Assembly: GCF_041820985.1 (NCBI RefSeq)
Contig: NZ_JBGUAU010000025.1
Span: forward strand, 12,775 to 76,774
Direction of reading: 5' to 3'
Source of the DNA: Evansella sp041820985
GTDB lineage: Bacteria > Bacillota > Bacilli > Bacillales > Salisediminibacteriaceae
Length of the DNA: 64,000 nt
This document shows positions 7,142 through 15,829 of the stretch, piece by piece (positions within the stretch are counted from its first letter, which is position 1; each line of letters starts with the position of its first letter). The notes under the pieces were generated by a model. That model was given only the letters and a program-made list of their open reading frames with translations. It ran no database searches and was not told the DNA's origin. Both the position numbers and the translations under genes were made by a program.

Positions 7142-8797
7142 ATGAATAATGTTGAAAACAAGGGGATGAGTTTTTTGGAATTGAGAGATATTCTATTTAT
7201 GTTTTTTGGTGGATTAGCAATATTTTTATTTGGAATTAAATATATGGGGGATGGTCTTCAAAAAACAGCTGGAGACAGACTTCGTGAAATATTAGATAAA
7301 TTTACAAGTAATCCTGTTATGGGTGTATTAGCAGGTATTATTGTAACAGTTCTCTTGCAAACATCTACAGGTACAACGGTTTTAGCAATTGGACTTGTTA
7401 ATGCTGGTTTTATGACATTACGTCAATCAATCGGTGTAATTATGGGAGCAAATATTGGAACGACGATCACAGCATTTATCATCGGTCTTAAAATTTCAGA
7501 CTATGCTTTACCAATTATTGCGGTGGGAACATTTCTTATCTTCTTTATAAAAAACAAAAGAGCCAATAACATTGGACAAGTTTTCTTCGGGTTTGGTGCA
7601 TTGTTTTACGGACTTAGTTTGATGGGGAACGGGCTTAAGCCATTGAGGGAGTTAGAGGTGTTTGCAGAACTAACCGTTTCAATGAGTGAAAATCCATTCT
7701 TAGGGGTATTAATTGGTACCATTTTTACTGTTGCTGTTCAAAGCTCATCAGCTTCTATAGGTCTTTTACAGCAACTGTATTCACAAGAGGCAATGGAATT
7801 AAGTGCTGCACTTCCAGTTCTTTTTGGTGACAATATTGGTACAACCATTACAGCAGTTTTAGCTGCGTTAGGTGCATCCATTGCTGCAAAACGAGCTGCA
7901 TTAACACATGTTATCTTTAACGTAATTGGAACAATCATTGTTCTAATAATATTGGATTTGTATATTCCTTTTATCGCTTGGTTAGAAAAGATTTGGAATT
8001 TAAATCCGGAAATGACTATTGCTGTTGCTCATGGGATTTTTAACTTCTCTAATGTCTTGATTCAACTACCTTTTATTGGATTGCTAGCCCTAATTGTTAC
8101 AAAAATCATACCTGGAAACGAGACAGTCATAGAATATAAAGCACAGCACTTAGATCCAGCACTTATTCAACAATCATCAGCAATTGCGTTGGGACAAGCA
8201 AAGAAAGAAACATTACGAATGGCTGAGCTTTCTGAACAAGGACTTGTAGAAACATCTAAATTTGTTAAAAATAAACAAAAACGACACGCTGAATTAACAT
8301 ACCAATTTGAAGATGCAATAAATAATTTAGATAGAAAAATTACAGATTATCTTATAAAAATTTCTGCTAATTCGTTATCGGCACATGATTCTGCAACACA
8401 CTCTATGCTAATGGATACTGTTCGTGATATTGAGCGTGTAGGAGATCATATGGAGAACATCATTGAGCTAGCAGAATATCAGATTACAAACAAAGTGAAA
8501 GTATCAGGACTAGCATTAGATGACTTAAATGAAATGTTTGATTTAACGATTGATGCTTTAAGACAAGCAATTCGAGCTTTAGAGAATAACGATATAGGAG
8601 AAGCGAGAGCTGTGATTTTAAAAGAAGAGAAGATTGATAAAATGGAGCGACAATTACGTAAGAAACACATTATTCGTTTGAATGAAGGGAAATGTGAAGC
8701 ATCTGCAGGTATCATTTTTGTAGATATGATTAGTAATTTAGAACGTATTGGAGATCATGCGTTAAATATTGCAGAAGCGGTAATTGGAGAAGAATAG
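7142..8797 (+). CDS. Na+/phosphate cotransporter family protein with PhoU-like tail
   Basis: The 551-residue protein has two inverted Na_Pi_cotrans repeats in residues 1-320. Each carries the signature QTSTGTT / QSSSAS with following GANIGTT / GDNIGTT. A cytoplasmic PhoU-like helical domain follows (about 350-551, with DTVRDIERVGDHMENI and NLERIGDHALNI). It should take up phosphate with sodium across the membrane, the PhoU-like part perhaps gating it. The ATG at 7142 has only a weak upstream GGGTAAGTGA; the ATG at 7166 sits too close to AAGGGG, so the start is not certain. Confidence 0.9.
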   Translation: MNNVENKGMSFLELRDILFMFFGGLAIFLFGIKYMGDGLQKTAGDRLREILDKFTSNPVMGVLAGIIVTVLLQTSTGTTVLAIGLVNAGFMTLRQSIGVIMGANIGTTITAFIIGLKISDYALPIIAVGTFLIFFIKNKRANNIGQVFFGFGALFYGLSLMGNGLKPLRELEVFAELTVSMSENPFLGVLIGTIFTVAVQSSSASIGLLQQLYSQEAMELSAALPVLFGDNIGTTITAVLAALGASIAAKRAALTHVIFNVIGTIIVLIILDLYIPFIAWLEKIWNLNPEMTIAVAHGIFNFSNVLIQLPFIGLLALIVTKIIPGNETVIEYKAQHLDPALIQQSSAIALGQAKKETLRMAELSEQGLVETSKFVKNKQKRHAELTYQFEDAINNLDRKITDYLIKISANSLSAHDSATHSMLMDTVRDIERVGDHMENIIELAEYQITNKVKVSGLALDDLNEMFDLTIDALRQAIRALENNDIGEARAVILKEEKIDKMERQLRKKHIIRLNEGKCEASAGIIFVDMISNLERIGDHALNIAEAVIGEE

Positions 8798-8804
8798 AAA
8801 TGGT

Positions 8805-9048
8805 AGAGGCTGGGGCCATAACGAAAGTGTAAATCTGAGAACACGAACGATAGGTATCCTTAGTGGAGGAAATATACGATGACTCCGGCGGGATCAAAAG
8901 GCAAGGGTGAGACCCCAGGAGTGCTTCAGCACTCGACGGCTCACCAGCCGCCCGCGGAACGCGAAGTATATTTCCTTAGAGAATACTATACGCAAGTATC
9001 ATTTCGTTCGGATTTCTCAGCGATGGAAACACTTTTGTCTCAGCCTCT
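8805..9048. repeat. 244 bp imperfect palindromic repeat after the Na/Pi gene
   Basis: It begins AGAGGCTGGGGC and ends TGTCTCAGCCTCT. Nested blocks mirror each other inside (AAGTGT, GAGAA, CGAACGA, GGAAATATAC), so the RNA would fold into one long bulged hairpin. The apex is GC-rich (CGGCTCACCAGCCGCCCGCG). The only ORF is a 67-codon shadow. Elements of this type are scattered in Bacillaceae genomes. Here it may also end the upstream transcript. Confidence 0.65.
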
Positions 9049-9111
9049 TTCTTATTTATTATGTTCATATATAAAATCATAAAAATATTGTATATTTTTC
9101 TAGTTACTATA

Positions 9112-9141
9112 TTGACTTATTTTAATAATACATGCTATTAT
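9112..9141 (+). promoter_or_regulatory. Promoter of the three-tRNA cluster
   Basis: TTGACT and extended -10 TGCTATTAT are separated by 18 bases, about 33 bases before the first tRNA. Confidence 0.7.
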
Positions 9142-9173
9142 AGTCTTTGTCGCTGATTAATTTAGATATATAT

Positions 9174-9250
9174 GGCGGTGTAGCTCAGCTGGCTAGAGCG
9201 TACGGTTCATACCCGTGAGGTCGGGGGTTCGATCCCCTCCGCCGCTACCA
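9174..9250 (+). tRNA. tRNA-Met (anticodon CAT, elongator type)
   Basis: The 77-base cloverleaf includes the encoded CCA. Acceptor GGCGGTG pairs with CGCCGCT, the anticodon loop is GGTTCATACC, and GGTTCGATCC forms the T-loop. The sequence type is that of the Bacillus elongator tRNA-Met. It is first of three tRNAs. Confidence 0.95.
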
Positions 9251-9264
9251 TATAATACCATGTT

Positions 9265-9341
9265 GGACCCTTAGCTCAGTTGGTTAGAGCAACCGGCTCA
9301 TAACCGGTTGGTCGTAGGTTCGAGTCCTACAGGGTCCACCA
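9265..9341 (+). tRNA. tRNA with CAT anticodon, probably tRNA-Ile2 (lysidine) rather than Met
   Basis: The 77-base cloverleaf carries CCA. Acceptor GGACCCT pairs with AGGGTCC and the anticodon stem-loop is ACCGGCTCATAACCGGT. Its GGACC acceptor and GCTCATAAC loop match the Bacillus tRNA modified by TilS to read ATA. It could instead be called Met; the body differs clearly from the tRNA at 9174. Confidence 0.9.
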
Positions 9342-9353
9342 AACTCAATACGC

Positions 9354-9446
9354 GGAGGAATACCCAAGTCCGGCTGAAGGGATCGGTCTTGAAAACCGAC
9401 AGGGGTGTTAAAGCCCGCGGGGGTTCGAATCCCTCTTCCTCCGCCA
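9354..9446 (+). tRNA. tRNA-Ser (anticodon TGA)
   Basis: The 93-base class II tRNA has a long variable arm (GGGGTGTTAAAGCCCGC). Acceptor GGAGGAA pairs with TTCCTCC, the anticodon loop is GTCTTGAAAAC and CCA is encoded. Confidence 0.95.
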
Positions 9447-9458
9447 TATTCCGTACAT

Positions 9459-9505
9459 AACGATCTATGTGTTTGTTCTTTACAAGCATATAGATCGTTT
9501 TTTTA
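9459..9505 (+). terminator. Terminator of the tRNA cluster
   Basis: AACGATCTATGTG pairs with CATATAGATCGTT and is followed by a T-run. Confidence 0.75.
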
Positions 9506-9563
9506 TTTCATCTTATTTATAATAATGGTAATACCCTTTGAAAGACCAGAAAGGAAGAGTTGT

Positions 9564-9896
9564 ATGTATATTGAAATAACAGAAAAAGCATATACTATGT
9601 TGCTAAAACAAAGTAGTACGTTAAAAAGGAATAACTTAGCACTAATGTACGATTATGATGGATGTGGATGTGTTGTAAGTGGAGTGATTCATTTGGTTGA
9701 GATAATCGAACCAACGGAGAGATTTGTTCAAGGGACCACAAATATTGATACAATACCAATTTGGTATGAAAAACAATATGAATGGGTTTATGATGAGAGA
9801 ATGGTTGTTGATTTTGTGGACGCAAGTAATAGCTACCGTTTAAAGAGTGACAACCAAATCTTCAATTCAAGAATGAAATTTATTACTAAAATCTAA
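9564..9896 (+). CDS. HesB/IscA-like iron-sulfur biosynthesis superfamily protein
   Basis: The 110-residue protein has the HesB-like beta core (YIEITEKAYTML; YDYDGCGCVVSGVIHLV; VVDFVDASNSYRLKS) and resembles the YqkB group of Bacillus. GCGC is the only cysteine motif. The classic IscA C-terminal CGCG motif is absent, so a cluster-carrier role is not assured. The ATG at 9564 follows AAGGAAG; the longer frame to 9405 runs through tRNA-Ser and its terminator and is rejected. It is monocistronic, ahead of sodA. Confidence 0.7.
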   Translation: MYIEITEKAYTMLLKQSSTLKRNNLALMYDYDGCGCVVSGVIHLVEIIEPTERFVQGTTNIDTIPIWYEKQYEWVYDERMVVDFVDASNSYRLKSDNQIFNSRMKFITKI

Positions 9897-10027
9897 AAGT
9901 ACTATATTTTTTATTTGATTTTTGAGGTTTATTATTTGAAACCGAAGGGTAATTCTGATAATGTAAATCTTGAAAAGATTACTACTTTTAGCAATATGTT
10001 TAAGGTAGTTTCCAAATGGATGGTAAT

Positions 10028-10045
10028 AGCGCTCAATCAAGCGCT
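10028..10045. promoter_or_regulatory. Perfect dyad AGCGCT-N6-AGCGCT in the sodA leader
   Basis: Two AGCGCT arms (each itself palindromic) lie 47 bases before sodA, followed by TATATCATAT. It could be an operator or an mRNA hairpin. No known regulator site is matched. Confidence 0.35.
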
Positions 10046-10091
10046 TATATCATATATTTACATATTTAACTATTACAAGGAGGAGATACAA

Positions 10092-10697
10092 ATGGCTTTT
10101 ACACTACCAGAACTACCATATGCACACAACGCACTTGAACCACACATTGATGAAACAACTATGAAAATTCATCACGGGAAACATCACAACACATATGTAA
10201 CAAAACTAAATGATGCACTTGAAGGAACAGACTTCCAAGGGAAAAGTTTAGAAGAATTACTAACGAACCTTGATGCACTTCCAGAAAGCATACGAGGAGC
10301 AGTTCGTAATAACGGTGGCGGGCATTATAACCACACGTTATTCTGGGAAATCATGGTTCCAAACGGTGGGGGAGCTCCTACTGGTGAATTAGCTAGTGCT
10401 ATTGATGAAGCATTTGGAAGCTTTGATAAATTCAAAGAGGAATTCAAAAATGCTGCATTAACTCGTTTTGGATCTGGTTGGTCTTGGCTTGTAGTAGATA
10501 GTGGCAAGCTATCAGTAACAAGCACACCAAACCAAGACACACCTATTATGGAAGGAAAGACTGCTATCCTAGGTGTTGATGTGTGGGAGCATGCTTACTA
10601 CTTAAAGTATCAAAACTTACGCCCTGATTATGTTGACGCATTCTTTAATGTTGTAAATTGGGACGAAGTAGCGAAGCGTTTTGCAGCAGCAAAATAA
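10092..10697 (+). CDS. sodA: Superoxide dismutase (Mn-type)
   Basis: SodA converts superoxide to hydrogen peroxide and oxygen in the cytoplasm. At 201 residues it is normal length. All four metal ligands are seen: His27, His81, Asp163 and His167 (DVWEHAYY). GGHYNH and the Gly/Gln pattern fit the Mn enzyme of Bacillus, though metal choice is not certain from sequence. The ATG at 10092 has AAGGAGGAG at ideal spacing; a much longer frame from 9915 has none. A terminator follows directly. Confidence 0.97.
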   Translation: MAFTLPELPYAHNALEPHIDETTMKIHHGKHHNTYVTKLNDALEGTDFQGKSLEELLTNLDALPESIRGAVRNNGGGHYNHTLFWEIMVPNGGGAPTGELASAIDEAFGSFDKFKEEFKNAALTRFGSGWSWLVVDSGKLSVTSTPNQDTPIMEGKTAILGVDVWEHAYYLKYQNLRPDYVDAFFNVVNWDEVAKRFAAAK

Positions 10698-10705
10698 GAA
10701 AGATT

Positions 10706-10737
10706 ACTGGCTATCCATTGGGTGGCCAGTTTTTTTA
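10706..10737 (+). terminator. Terminator of sodA
   Basis: The stem CTGGCTATCC / GGGTGGCCAG is followed by seven Ts. Confidence 0.85.
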
Positions 10738-10811
10738 TAGTACAGCCCGGTGAATATCCTTTTGTTAATGGCGCACAATAAGTTGTGTCACTGCAAAAGG
10801 AGAGTCTGCTA

Positions 10812-12050
10812 ATGAAGAAGTGGGTTCAAAAAATGGTTGGTGATATTGAGTTAAACAAGGATCTAAATGTCCTCCTTATAATTGGGGGCTTGTATGCACT
10901 CAGTATTGCCTTATCAAACACTTTCGTAAATGTATACTTATGGAAACAGTCTGGTGAGTTTATTGATTTAGCTCATTACAATTTATCGGTAGTTGTAATG
11001 CAGCCAATAACCTTTCTTTTAGCTGGTAGATGGGCAAAGAAGATTGATCGGGTAATCGTTCTTAGATTGGGCGTTACTTTCTTATCAATCTTTTTCTTTA
11101 CTGTCTTATTTTTGGGGGAAAATGCAGGGGATTTTCTCATTTTGTTAGGAGGTTTATTAGGAATTGGTGCCGGTTTTTATTGGCTTTCGTTTAATGTATT
11201 AACGTTTGAAATTACGGAACCTGAAACTCGGGATTTCTTTAATGGATTCTTAGGGTTACTCAATTCATTCGCTGGAATGATTGGTCCAATAAGTGCGGGA
11301 TTTCTTATTACAAATATGGAAAAGCTAATAGGCTATCGTGTAATATTCGCTATTTCCTTAGGATTATTTGTAACAGCTGTTATTTTGAGTTTCTTTTTGA
11401 ACAGACGGTCTGCGAAAGGGCAATACCACCTAATAGATGTTTTTAAGGTAAGGAAAGATAACTTGAATTGGAAAAGAATCACGAGAGCTAACTTTTTCCA
11501 AGGACTTCGTGAAGGAAGCTTTGTTTTTGTTATTGTTGTATGGGTTTATGTATCCACAGGCAGCGAGCTTGCAATAGGTACGTACGGACTAATAGCATCT
11601 GCTGTATCCTTCGTTTGTTATTACTTTGTAGGCAGGTTTATAAAACCTCAATATCGAAAAAGATCGATCCTTGTTGCAGGATTAATTCTATATGCAGCAA
11701 TTTTTATTATCGTGTTCGATGTTACCTTTACGAAGTTGATTCTGTACGGAATAACTATCTCCATTGCTTATCCTCTATTACTTGTTCCATATGCTTCCCT
11801 ATCTTATGACGTTATAGGTAGTGCATGGAAAGCTGCAGAAATGAGAGTAGAATATATTGTAATAAGAGAACTTTTTATTAATAGTGGTCGAATCACCTCA
11901 ATCTTAACGCTAATAGCATTCATTTCCTTCCTAGGTGAGGATAAAGGGATCCCAATTGCTTTAGCGATATTAGGGTTAGGACATACTATCATTTACTGGT
12001 GTATTCGTAAGATTGACTTATCTACAATTAGACATCGGGAAAATGTCTAA
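10812..12050 (+). CDS. yqgE: MFS transporter (YqgE-like)
   Basis: The 412-residue protein has about 11-12 hydrophobic helices in two bundles, with a basic loop after helix 2 (LAGRWAKKIDRVIVLR) typical of the major facilitator superfamily. No substrate can be named. AAAGGAGAG precedes the ATG at 10812; an upstream in-frame start at 10785 has no site. It sits between sodA and a class B PBP gene exactly as B. subtilis yqgE does. Confidence 0.8.
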   Translation: MKKWVQKMVGDIELNKDLNVLLIIGGLYALSIALSNTFVNVYLWKQSGEFIDLAHYNLSVVVMQPITFLLAGRWAKKIDRVIVLRLGVTFLSIFFFTVLFLGENAGDFLILLGGLLGIGAGFYWLSFNVLTFEITEPETRDFFNGFLGLLNSFAGMIGPISAGFLITNMEKLIGYRVIFAISLGLFVTAVILSFFLNRRSAKGQYHLIDVFKVRKDNLNWKRITRANFFQGLREGSFVFVIVVWVYVSTGSELAIGTYGLIASAVSFVCYYFVGRFIKPQYRKRSILVAGLILYAAIFIIVFDVTFTKLILYGITISIAYPLLLVPYASLSYDVIGSAWKAAEMRVEYIVIRELFINSGRITSILTLIAFISFLGEDKGIPIALAILGLGHTIIYWCIRKIDLSTIRHRENV

Positions 12051-12122
12051 TAAATTTAATGGTATTGGCGTAAAAATTTTCTGTCATCACTTAGCACTCA
12101 CAGACTTTTTCTAGAACTTTCA

Positions 12123-12150
12123 TTGAAAATATGTTCGATTATGATATAAT
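12123..12150 (+). promoter_or_regulatory. Strong sigma-A promoter of the 6S-like RNA
   Basis: TTGAAA, a 16-base spacer, then an extended -10 TGATATAAT. Transcription should begin near 12157. Confidence 0.75.
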
Positions 12151-12156
12151 ACTAGT

Positions 12157-12356
12157 AAATTTAAGAAATGAATCGCCTGCGGTGTTGGTGAACTTCGAGT
12201 TTAAGTCGAACCGAACACCAATTCACTCGGGAGCTTTATATAAGAGTATGTACATCATGCCTTTATGTAAGGAAGATGAAAATACTTTTGCGAGCACCCA
12301 CCTGCTTTTAGGCGGGTTCGTGAAATCTGGAAGATAACCGCATCTGCGGGCAAACA
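12157..12356 (+). ncRNA. 6S-like structured RNA between yqgE and the PBP gene
   Basis: The roughly 195-base segment folds like 6S RNA. The closing stem GCCTGCGG (12175) pairs with CTGCGGGC (12344). An open central bubble follows, then a long terminal rod (CTCG/CGAG, AAGAGTAT/ATACTTTT, CATC/GATG, CCTT/AAGG). The 3' side of the bubble holds a small hairpin (ACCTGC-N6-GCGGGT). On the 5' side, CCGAAC would template a product RNA starting GUUCGGU, as recalled for B. subtilis 6S-1. 6S RNA binds the sigma-A RNA polymerase. It could instead be a leader of the PBP gene; a hairpin, AGACACCT..AGGTGTCT, follows with only a weak T-run. Confidence 0.65.
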
Positions 12357-12406
12357 TGTTAGACACCTTAGTGAGAGGTGTCTATTCTTATGAAAGGAAC
12401 AGTGCG

Positions 12407-14482
12407 ATGTCTGAAAAAAAAATGAAACGTAATCATTTACCCATCCGTCTAAACATATTGTTTTTTCTTGTGTTTTTACTTTTTTCTGCATTAATTTTAC
12501 GTCTAGGGATTGTTCAAATAGTCCAAGGAGAAGAGTTTCAAGAACAGTTAGATCGAACAATAAACTTTAGTATTCCAATTGAAGCGCCAAGAGGACTTAT
12601 GTATGATCGATTTGGGAATATACTAGTAGATAATGAACTTTTATTTACTGTAACTTATACGAATAGAAATACTCCTCAAAATGAGATGATAGAAACTGCT
12701 GAAAAATTAAATAAGTATATTACAATTGAAGAGCCTAGGTATAGTGTAGATCGTGATCGAAAAGAATATTGGGGCATAATGAATAGTGAAGATTTTGTTG
12801 CGAAGCTAACTTTAGAAGAAGCGAATGAATTAGAATTGAATGATCGTGATGTTCACCAAAAACGTATTGATAGAATAACTGAGAGAGAATTAAAAGAATT
12901 TTTTACACAAGAAGTAGAAGAAGTGTTTCTATTGTGGAGAGAATTTAATCTTGGTTACAATAACTTGCCACATAAGGTGAAGGTTGGAATAACATACGAA
13001 GAAGCAGCACAGATAATGGAAAATCTGGAGAACTTACCTGGTGTTGAGATTATAGATGATTCAAAACGTGTGTATGTATATGATGAAACGTTAAGAAATG
13101 TGTTCGGAAGTGTAGGGTCGATACCTCGAGACGATATCGATCACTTCTTAGCAAATGGATATGAAAGAAATGAAGAAGTAGGTACCAGTTATATAGAAAG
13201 ACAGTATGAAGCTGTTCTAACGGGTAGAAAAGGTCGACAAGAAAACGCGGTGGATAGTAGAGGGAACTTGTTAAGAAACCCCGAAATTCATGAAGGTAGT
13301 CGCGGGAATGATCTTGTACTTACATTTGATATGGAACTACAACAGCGCATAGAGCAAATAGTCAAAGAAGAGGTAAGTAAAGTTGAATCTAGATACATTG
13401 CAGACCCAAACGCTTATGTTGTTATGATGGAACCACACACTGGAGAGGTTTTATCATTAGTAGGTTACCTAGATCAGGAGAATCGACAAACGAAAAATGA
13501 TTTCGAGGGCACATTTACAAAAGCATTCGAACCAGGGTCAACGATTAAAGGTGCAACTGTTTTAGCCGGTCTTGATACAGGCGTAGTAACAGCTAATACA
13601 AGGATTTTTGATAGACCTATTACCAATATACCTAATACACCTATGATTCGTTCCCATCGACCTTTAGGTTATGTAGATGCATTATCTGCTTTAGAGCAAT
13701 CTTCGAATATTTATATGGTAGAAGTGGCTATGCGGTTAATAAATTACATTCCAGGTGTCTCAGGTAGAAATTGGGGCAACTTTCAAGCTGGTTACGAAAC
13801 TTTACGCTCCTATTACCATCAATTTGGACTAGGAGTAAATACAGGCATTGATCTTCCAAATGAATCGAGTGGTCTTGGTGGTGAATCGTCTGTTGCAGGG
13901 CTTCTTTTGATGTTATCTTATGGACAATATGATACGTATACACCACTTCAATTGGCACAGTATGTTTCGACGATAGCCAACGATGGTTATCGTATTGCTC
14001 CTCGTGTAGTGAAAGAAATAAGAGAACCGTTACCGGATAAACGTGAACTAGGTCCTATATCTCAGCAAATGGTGCCGGAAATTTTAAATAAGGTAGACGT
14101 TGATGAAAGTCATATGAATACAATACGTAATGGTTTTCATAGAGTTGTTTACGGAAATCGTGGCACTGGTAGAGCTTTGCAAGCATCTTATAATCCCGCT
14201 GGAAAAACGGGAACTGCGCAGGTTAGAGTTAATCGACGAGATGCTCACAATCAAACGTTTGTAGGTTATGCTCCTTATGATAACCCAGAAGTGGCTTTTT
14301 CCGTAGTCGTTCACGGTATGCATGTAGATGAGGGGGGAGTCTCACTGGCTATCTCTAAAAGAGTTCTGGATGCTTACTTTGAATTGAAAGAAAAACGTCG
14401 TGGTCCATTAAAACCTGGCGAGGAATACATGGAGATTACTATAGATGATGAAGAGGAGGAAGAAGAGGATACAAACGAATAA
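12407..14482 (+). CDS. Class B penicillin-binding protein (transpeptidase), PBP2A-like
   Basis: The 691-residue protein has one N-terminal membrane anchor (about residues 15-37), a PBP dimerisation domain (about 60-320), then a transpeptidase domain. The active-site motifs are complete: STIK with Ser378, SSN near 432, and KTG at 600-602. It should crosslink peptidoglycan outside the membrane. The C-terminus is very acidic (EEEEEEDTNE). The ATG at 12407 follows GAAAGGAA. Position after yqgE matches B. subtilis pbpA; the phosphate transport operon that follows there is absent here. Confidence 0.92.
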   Translation: MSEKKMKRNHLPIRLNILFFLVFLLFSALILRLGIVQIVQGEEFQEQLDRTINFSIPIEAPRGLMYDRFGNILVDNELLFTVTYTNRNTPQNEMIETAEKLNKYITIEEPRYSVDRDRKEYWGIMNSEDFVAKLTLEEANELELNDRDVHQKRIDRITERELKEFFTQEVEEVFLLWREFNLGYNNLPHKVKVGITYEEAAQIMENLENLPGVEIIDDSKRVYVYDETLRNVFGSVGSIPRDDIDHFLANGYERNEEVGTSYIERQYEAVLTGRKGRQENAVDSRGNLLRNPEIHEGSRGNDLVLTFDMELQQRIEQIVKEEVSKVESRYIADPNAYVVMMEPHTGEVLSLVGYLDQENRQTKNDFEGTFTKAFEPGSTIKGATVLAGLDTGVVTANTRIFDRPITNIPNTPMIRSHRPLGYVDALSALEQSSNIYMVEVAMRLINYIPGVSGRNWGNFQAGYETLRSYYHQFGLGVNTGIDLPNESSGLGGESSVAGLLLMLSYGQYDTYTPLQLAQYVSTIANDGYRIAPRVVKEIREPLPDKRELGPISQQMVPEILNKVDVDESHMNTIRNGFHRVVYGNRGTGRALQASYNPAGKTGTAQVRVNRRDAHNQTFVGYAPYDNPEVAFSVVVHGMHVDEGGVSLAISKRVLDAYFELKEKRRGPLKPGEEYMEITIDDEEEEEEDTNE

Positions 14483-14489
14483 AGGTACA

Positions 14490-14525
14490 AAAATCCCGTA
14501 GAAGGTTCTACGGGATTTATTCTTA
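14490..14525. terminator. Bidirectional terminator after the PBP gene
   Basis: AAATCCCGTAGAA pairs with TTCTACGGGATTT. T-rich flanks lie on both strands between convergent genes. Confidence 0.85.
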
Positions 14526-14543
14526 TCTATACCGTTTTATAAG

Positions 14544-15083
14544 TTAGTTAGGGGCTGCTATGACAGAGATAACTTCATCATGACTCATATTACTTGTTAG
14601 GTTGTATTCACCCATTCTTAGTCTACGGTCTATTCCTAGTTCTAAAATATACCTTTCAAACTCACGAGCATCTTCTATTATTTGTAGTCTTTCCAGCTGT
14701 TCAGCGATGTCTCTAGTAGTCATTCCCTCACTTACTATCAATACGCCTTCAATGGTAAACTCTTCTTTTGCTACTTCTGTATCTTGTTGCTCTACTGTAT
14801 TAGATTCTTCCGTGAAGTCTTTCTCTACTGTAGATTCTACTTCTTCCTCTTGTTGCATAGTAATGCTTTGCAATTCTTCCTGTAGTTCAGCAAGTTCCGT
14901 TTGTATGTTATGATACTCATCTGCGGAAAGAACAATGAATTGATCTTCTTCTAAGTACGTAATTGCTTGTTCAGGTGTAATTTCTCCATTATTACTATTC
15001 CCCATATAAAACGTTGCAGCAAAAGTGGAGGTGGCAATGAAAATTCCCACTGCTGTACCACGTAATTGATGTTTTATTGACAC
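14544..15083 (-). CDS. yqzC: Membrane-anchored YceG/MltG-domain protein without catalytic part (YqzC-like)
   Basis: The 179-residue protein has an N-terminal hydrophobic anchor (about residues 10-27), a Glu/Gln-rich coiled linker, and a C-terminal domain. That domain reads VLIVSEGMTTRDIAEQLERL..ELGIDRRLRMGEYNLTSNMS, like the LysM-like subdomain of MltG. The lytic transglycosylase core is missing, so it is not expected to cut glycan. The start is GTG at 15083 after GCAGGA. It forms a pair with the yqzD-like gene 18 bases upstream, as in B. subtilis. Confidence 0.75.
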   Translation of the reverse strand: MSIKHQLRGTAVGIFIATSTFAATFYMGNSNNGEITPEQAITYLEEDQFIVLSADEYHNIQTELAELQEELQSITMQQEEEVESTVEKDFTEESNTVEQQDTEVAKEEFTIEGVLIVSEGMTTRDIAEQLERLQIIEDAREFERYILELGIDRRLRMGEYNLTSNMSHDEVISVIAAPN

Positions 15084-15101
15084 AATATATTCCTGCCTTC
15101 C

Positions 15102-15446
15102 TTATACTTTTTGTGAAAGTAGTTCATCAATTTCCACTTCACTATAATTCGTTAATGCTGCGATATCTTGGATTGTATTTCCTTCCTCGTACATAGCCAA
15201 AACATCGTCTCTTGTTAATTTGGTCCCATGACTTAACGACATATTTTCTAAAGAGTTAGTTGAATTAACCATTAATTCTTCCTCTAGTAAGGATACTTTT
15301 TTCTTTATTTGATACATCTCCTGCATAAGTTGAATAGACAAGTTTTCCATCTGTTTTTCAACTTCTTTTCCTCGATCCTTTTGGAAGATGGACAAAACAA
15401 AAAGTAAAATGGACAGTATTAATAATCCAATTATTGTTGATTGCAT
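15102..15446 (-). CDS. yqzD: Small single-pass membrane protein (YqzD-like)
   Basis: The 114-residue protein has a transmembrane helix at about residues 3-20, a coiled-coil middle (KEVEKQMENLSIQLMQEMYQ), and a C-terminal helix-turn-helix-like stretch (LAMYEEGNTIQDIAALTNYS). Function unknown. GGAGGAAAA precedes the ATG. It is the first gene of a two-gene minus-strand unit with yqzC. The gap 15447-15829 upstream is AT-rich and holds the start region of the next gene; no RNA gene or repeat is recognised there. Confidence 0.7.
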   Translation of the reverse strand: MQSTIIGLLILSILLFVLSIFQKDRGKEVEKQMENLSIQLMQEMYQIKKKVSLLEEELMVNSTNSLENMSLSHGTKLTRDDVLAMYEEGNTIQDIAALTNYSEVEIDELLSQKV

Positions 15447-15829
15447 ACTATTTTCCTCCGTTTAAAGTTTCATAAAAAAGTACAACTACTTAGTTATATC
15501 ATAAAAGAAAATATCTAACTAGATGTCTTAGGACCTGTTTGTCGTAAAAAGGCGCTATATAAAGGATGCAATTAGAAAAATAACAAAAATTACCTAGAAT
15601 ATTGTAGAAAAAAACAACTGGTCAATATTAATACACATTTTTTTTATTTTTTTATAAAAACTTTCCTAACAATAGCAGAATGTTGGACAAGTATGACAGA
15701 TACTGACAAAAATACCTTCTTGTTGGAGTGGCTGTCTCTAGGTAAGATAAATATATAAATAAAAACATTACAACGATCGATATTCAAAAATAAGAAGGAG
15801 ACAAGTTTTAAATACGAGGAGGGATTGTA

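Noticed and set aside
8879..9082. 67-codon ORF in the palindrome
   Set aside because: It is a by-product of the GC-rich repeat; no ribosome binding site.
12157..12356. T-box, SAM, TPP or c-di-AMP riboswitch in the PBP leader
   Set aside because: None of the conserved cores (GGGTGGTACCGCG, CTGAGA, GGGCAGGGTG and others) is present; the rod-like fold fits 6S better.
12131..12560. ORFs on both strands across the 6S-like RNA
   Set aside because: They cover the paired RNA stems and the PBP start; no ribosome binding site and the promoter overlaps the supposed start.
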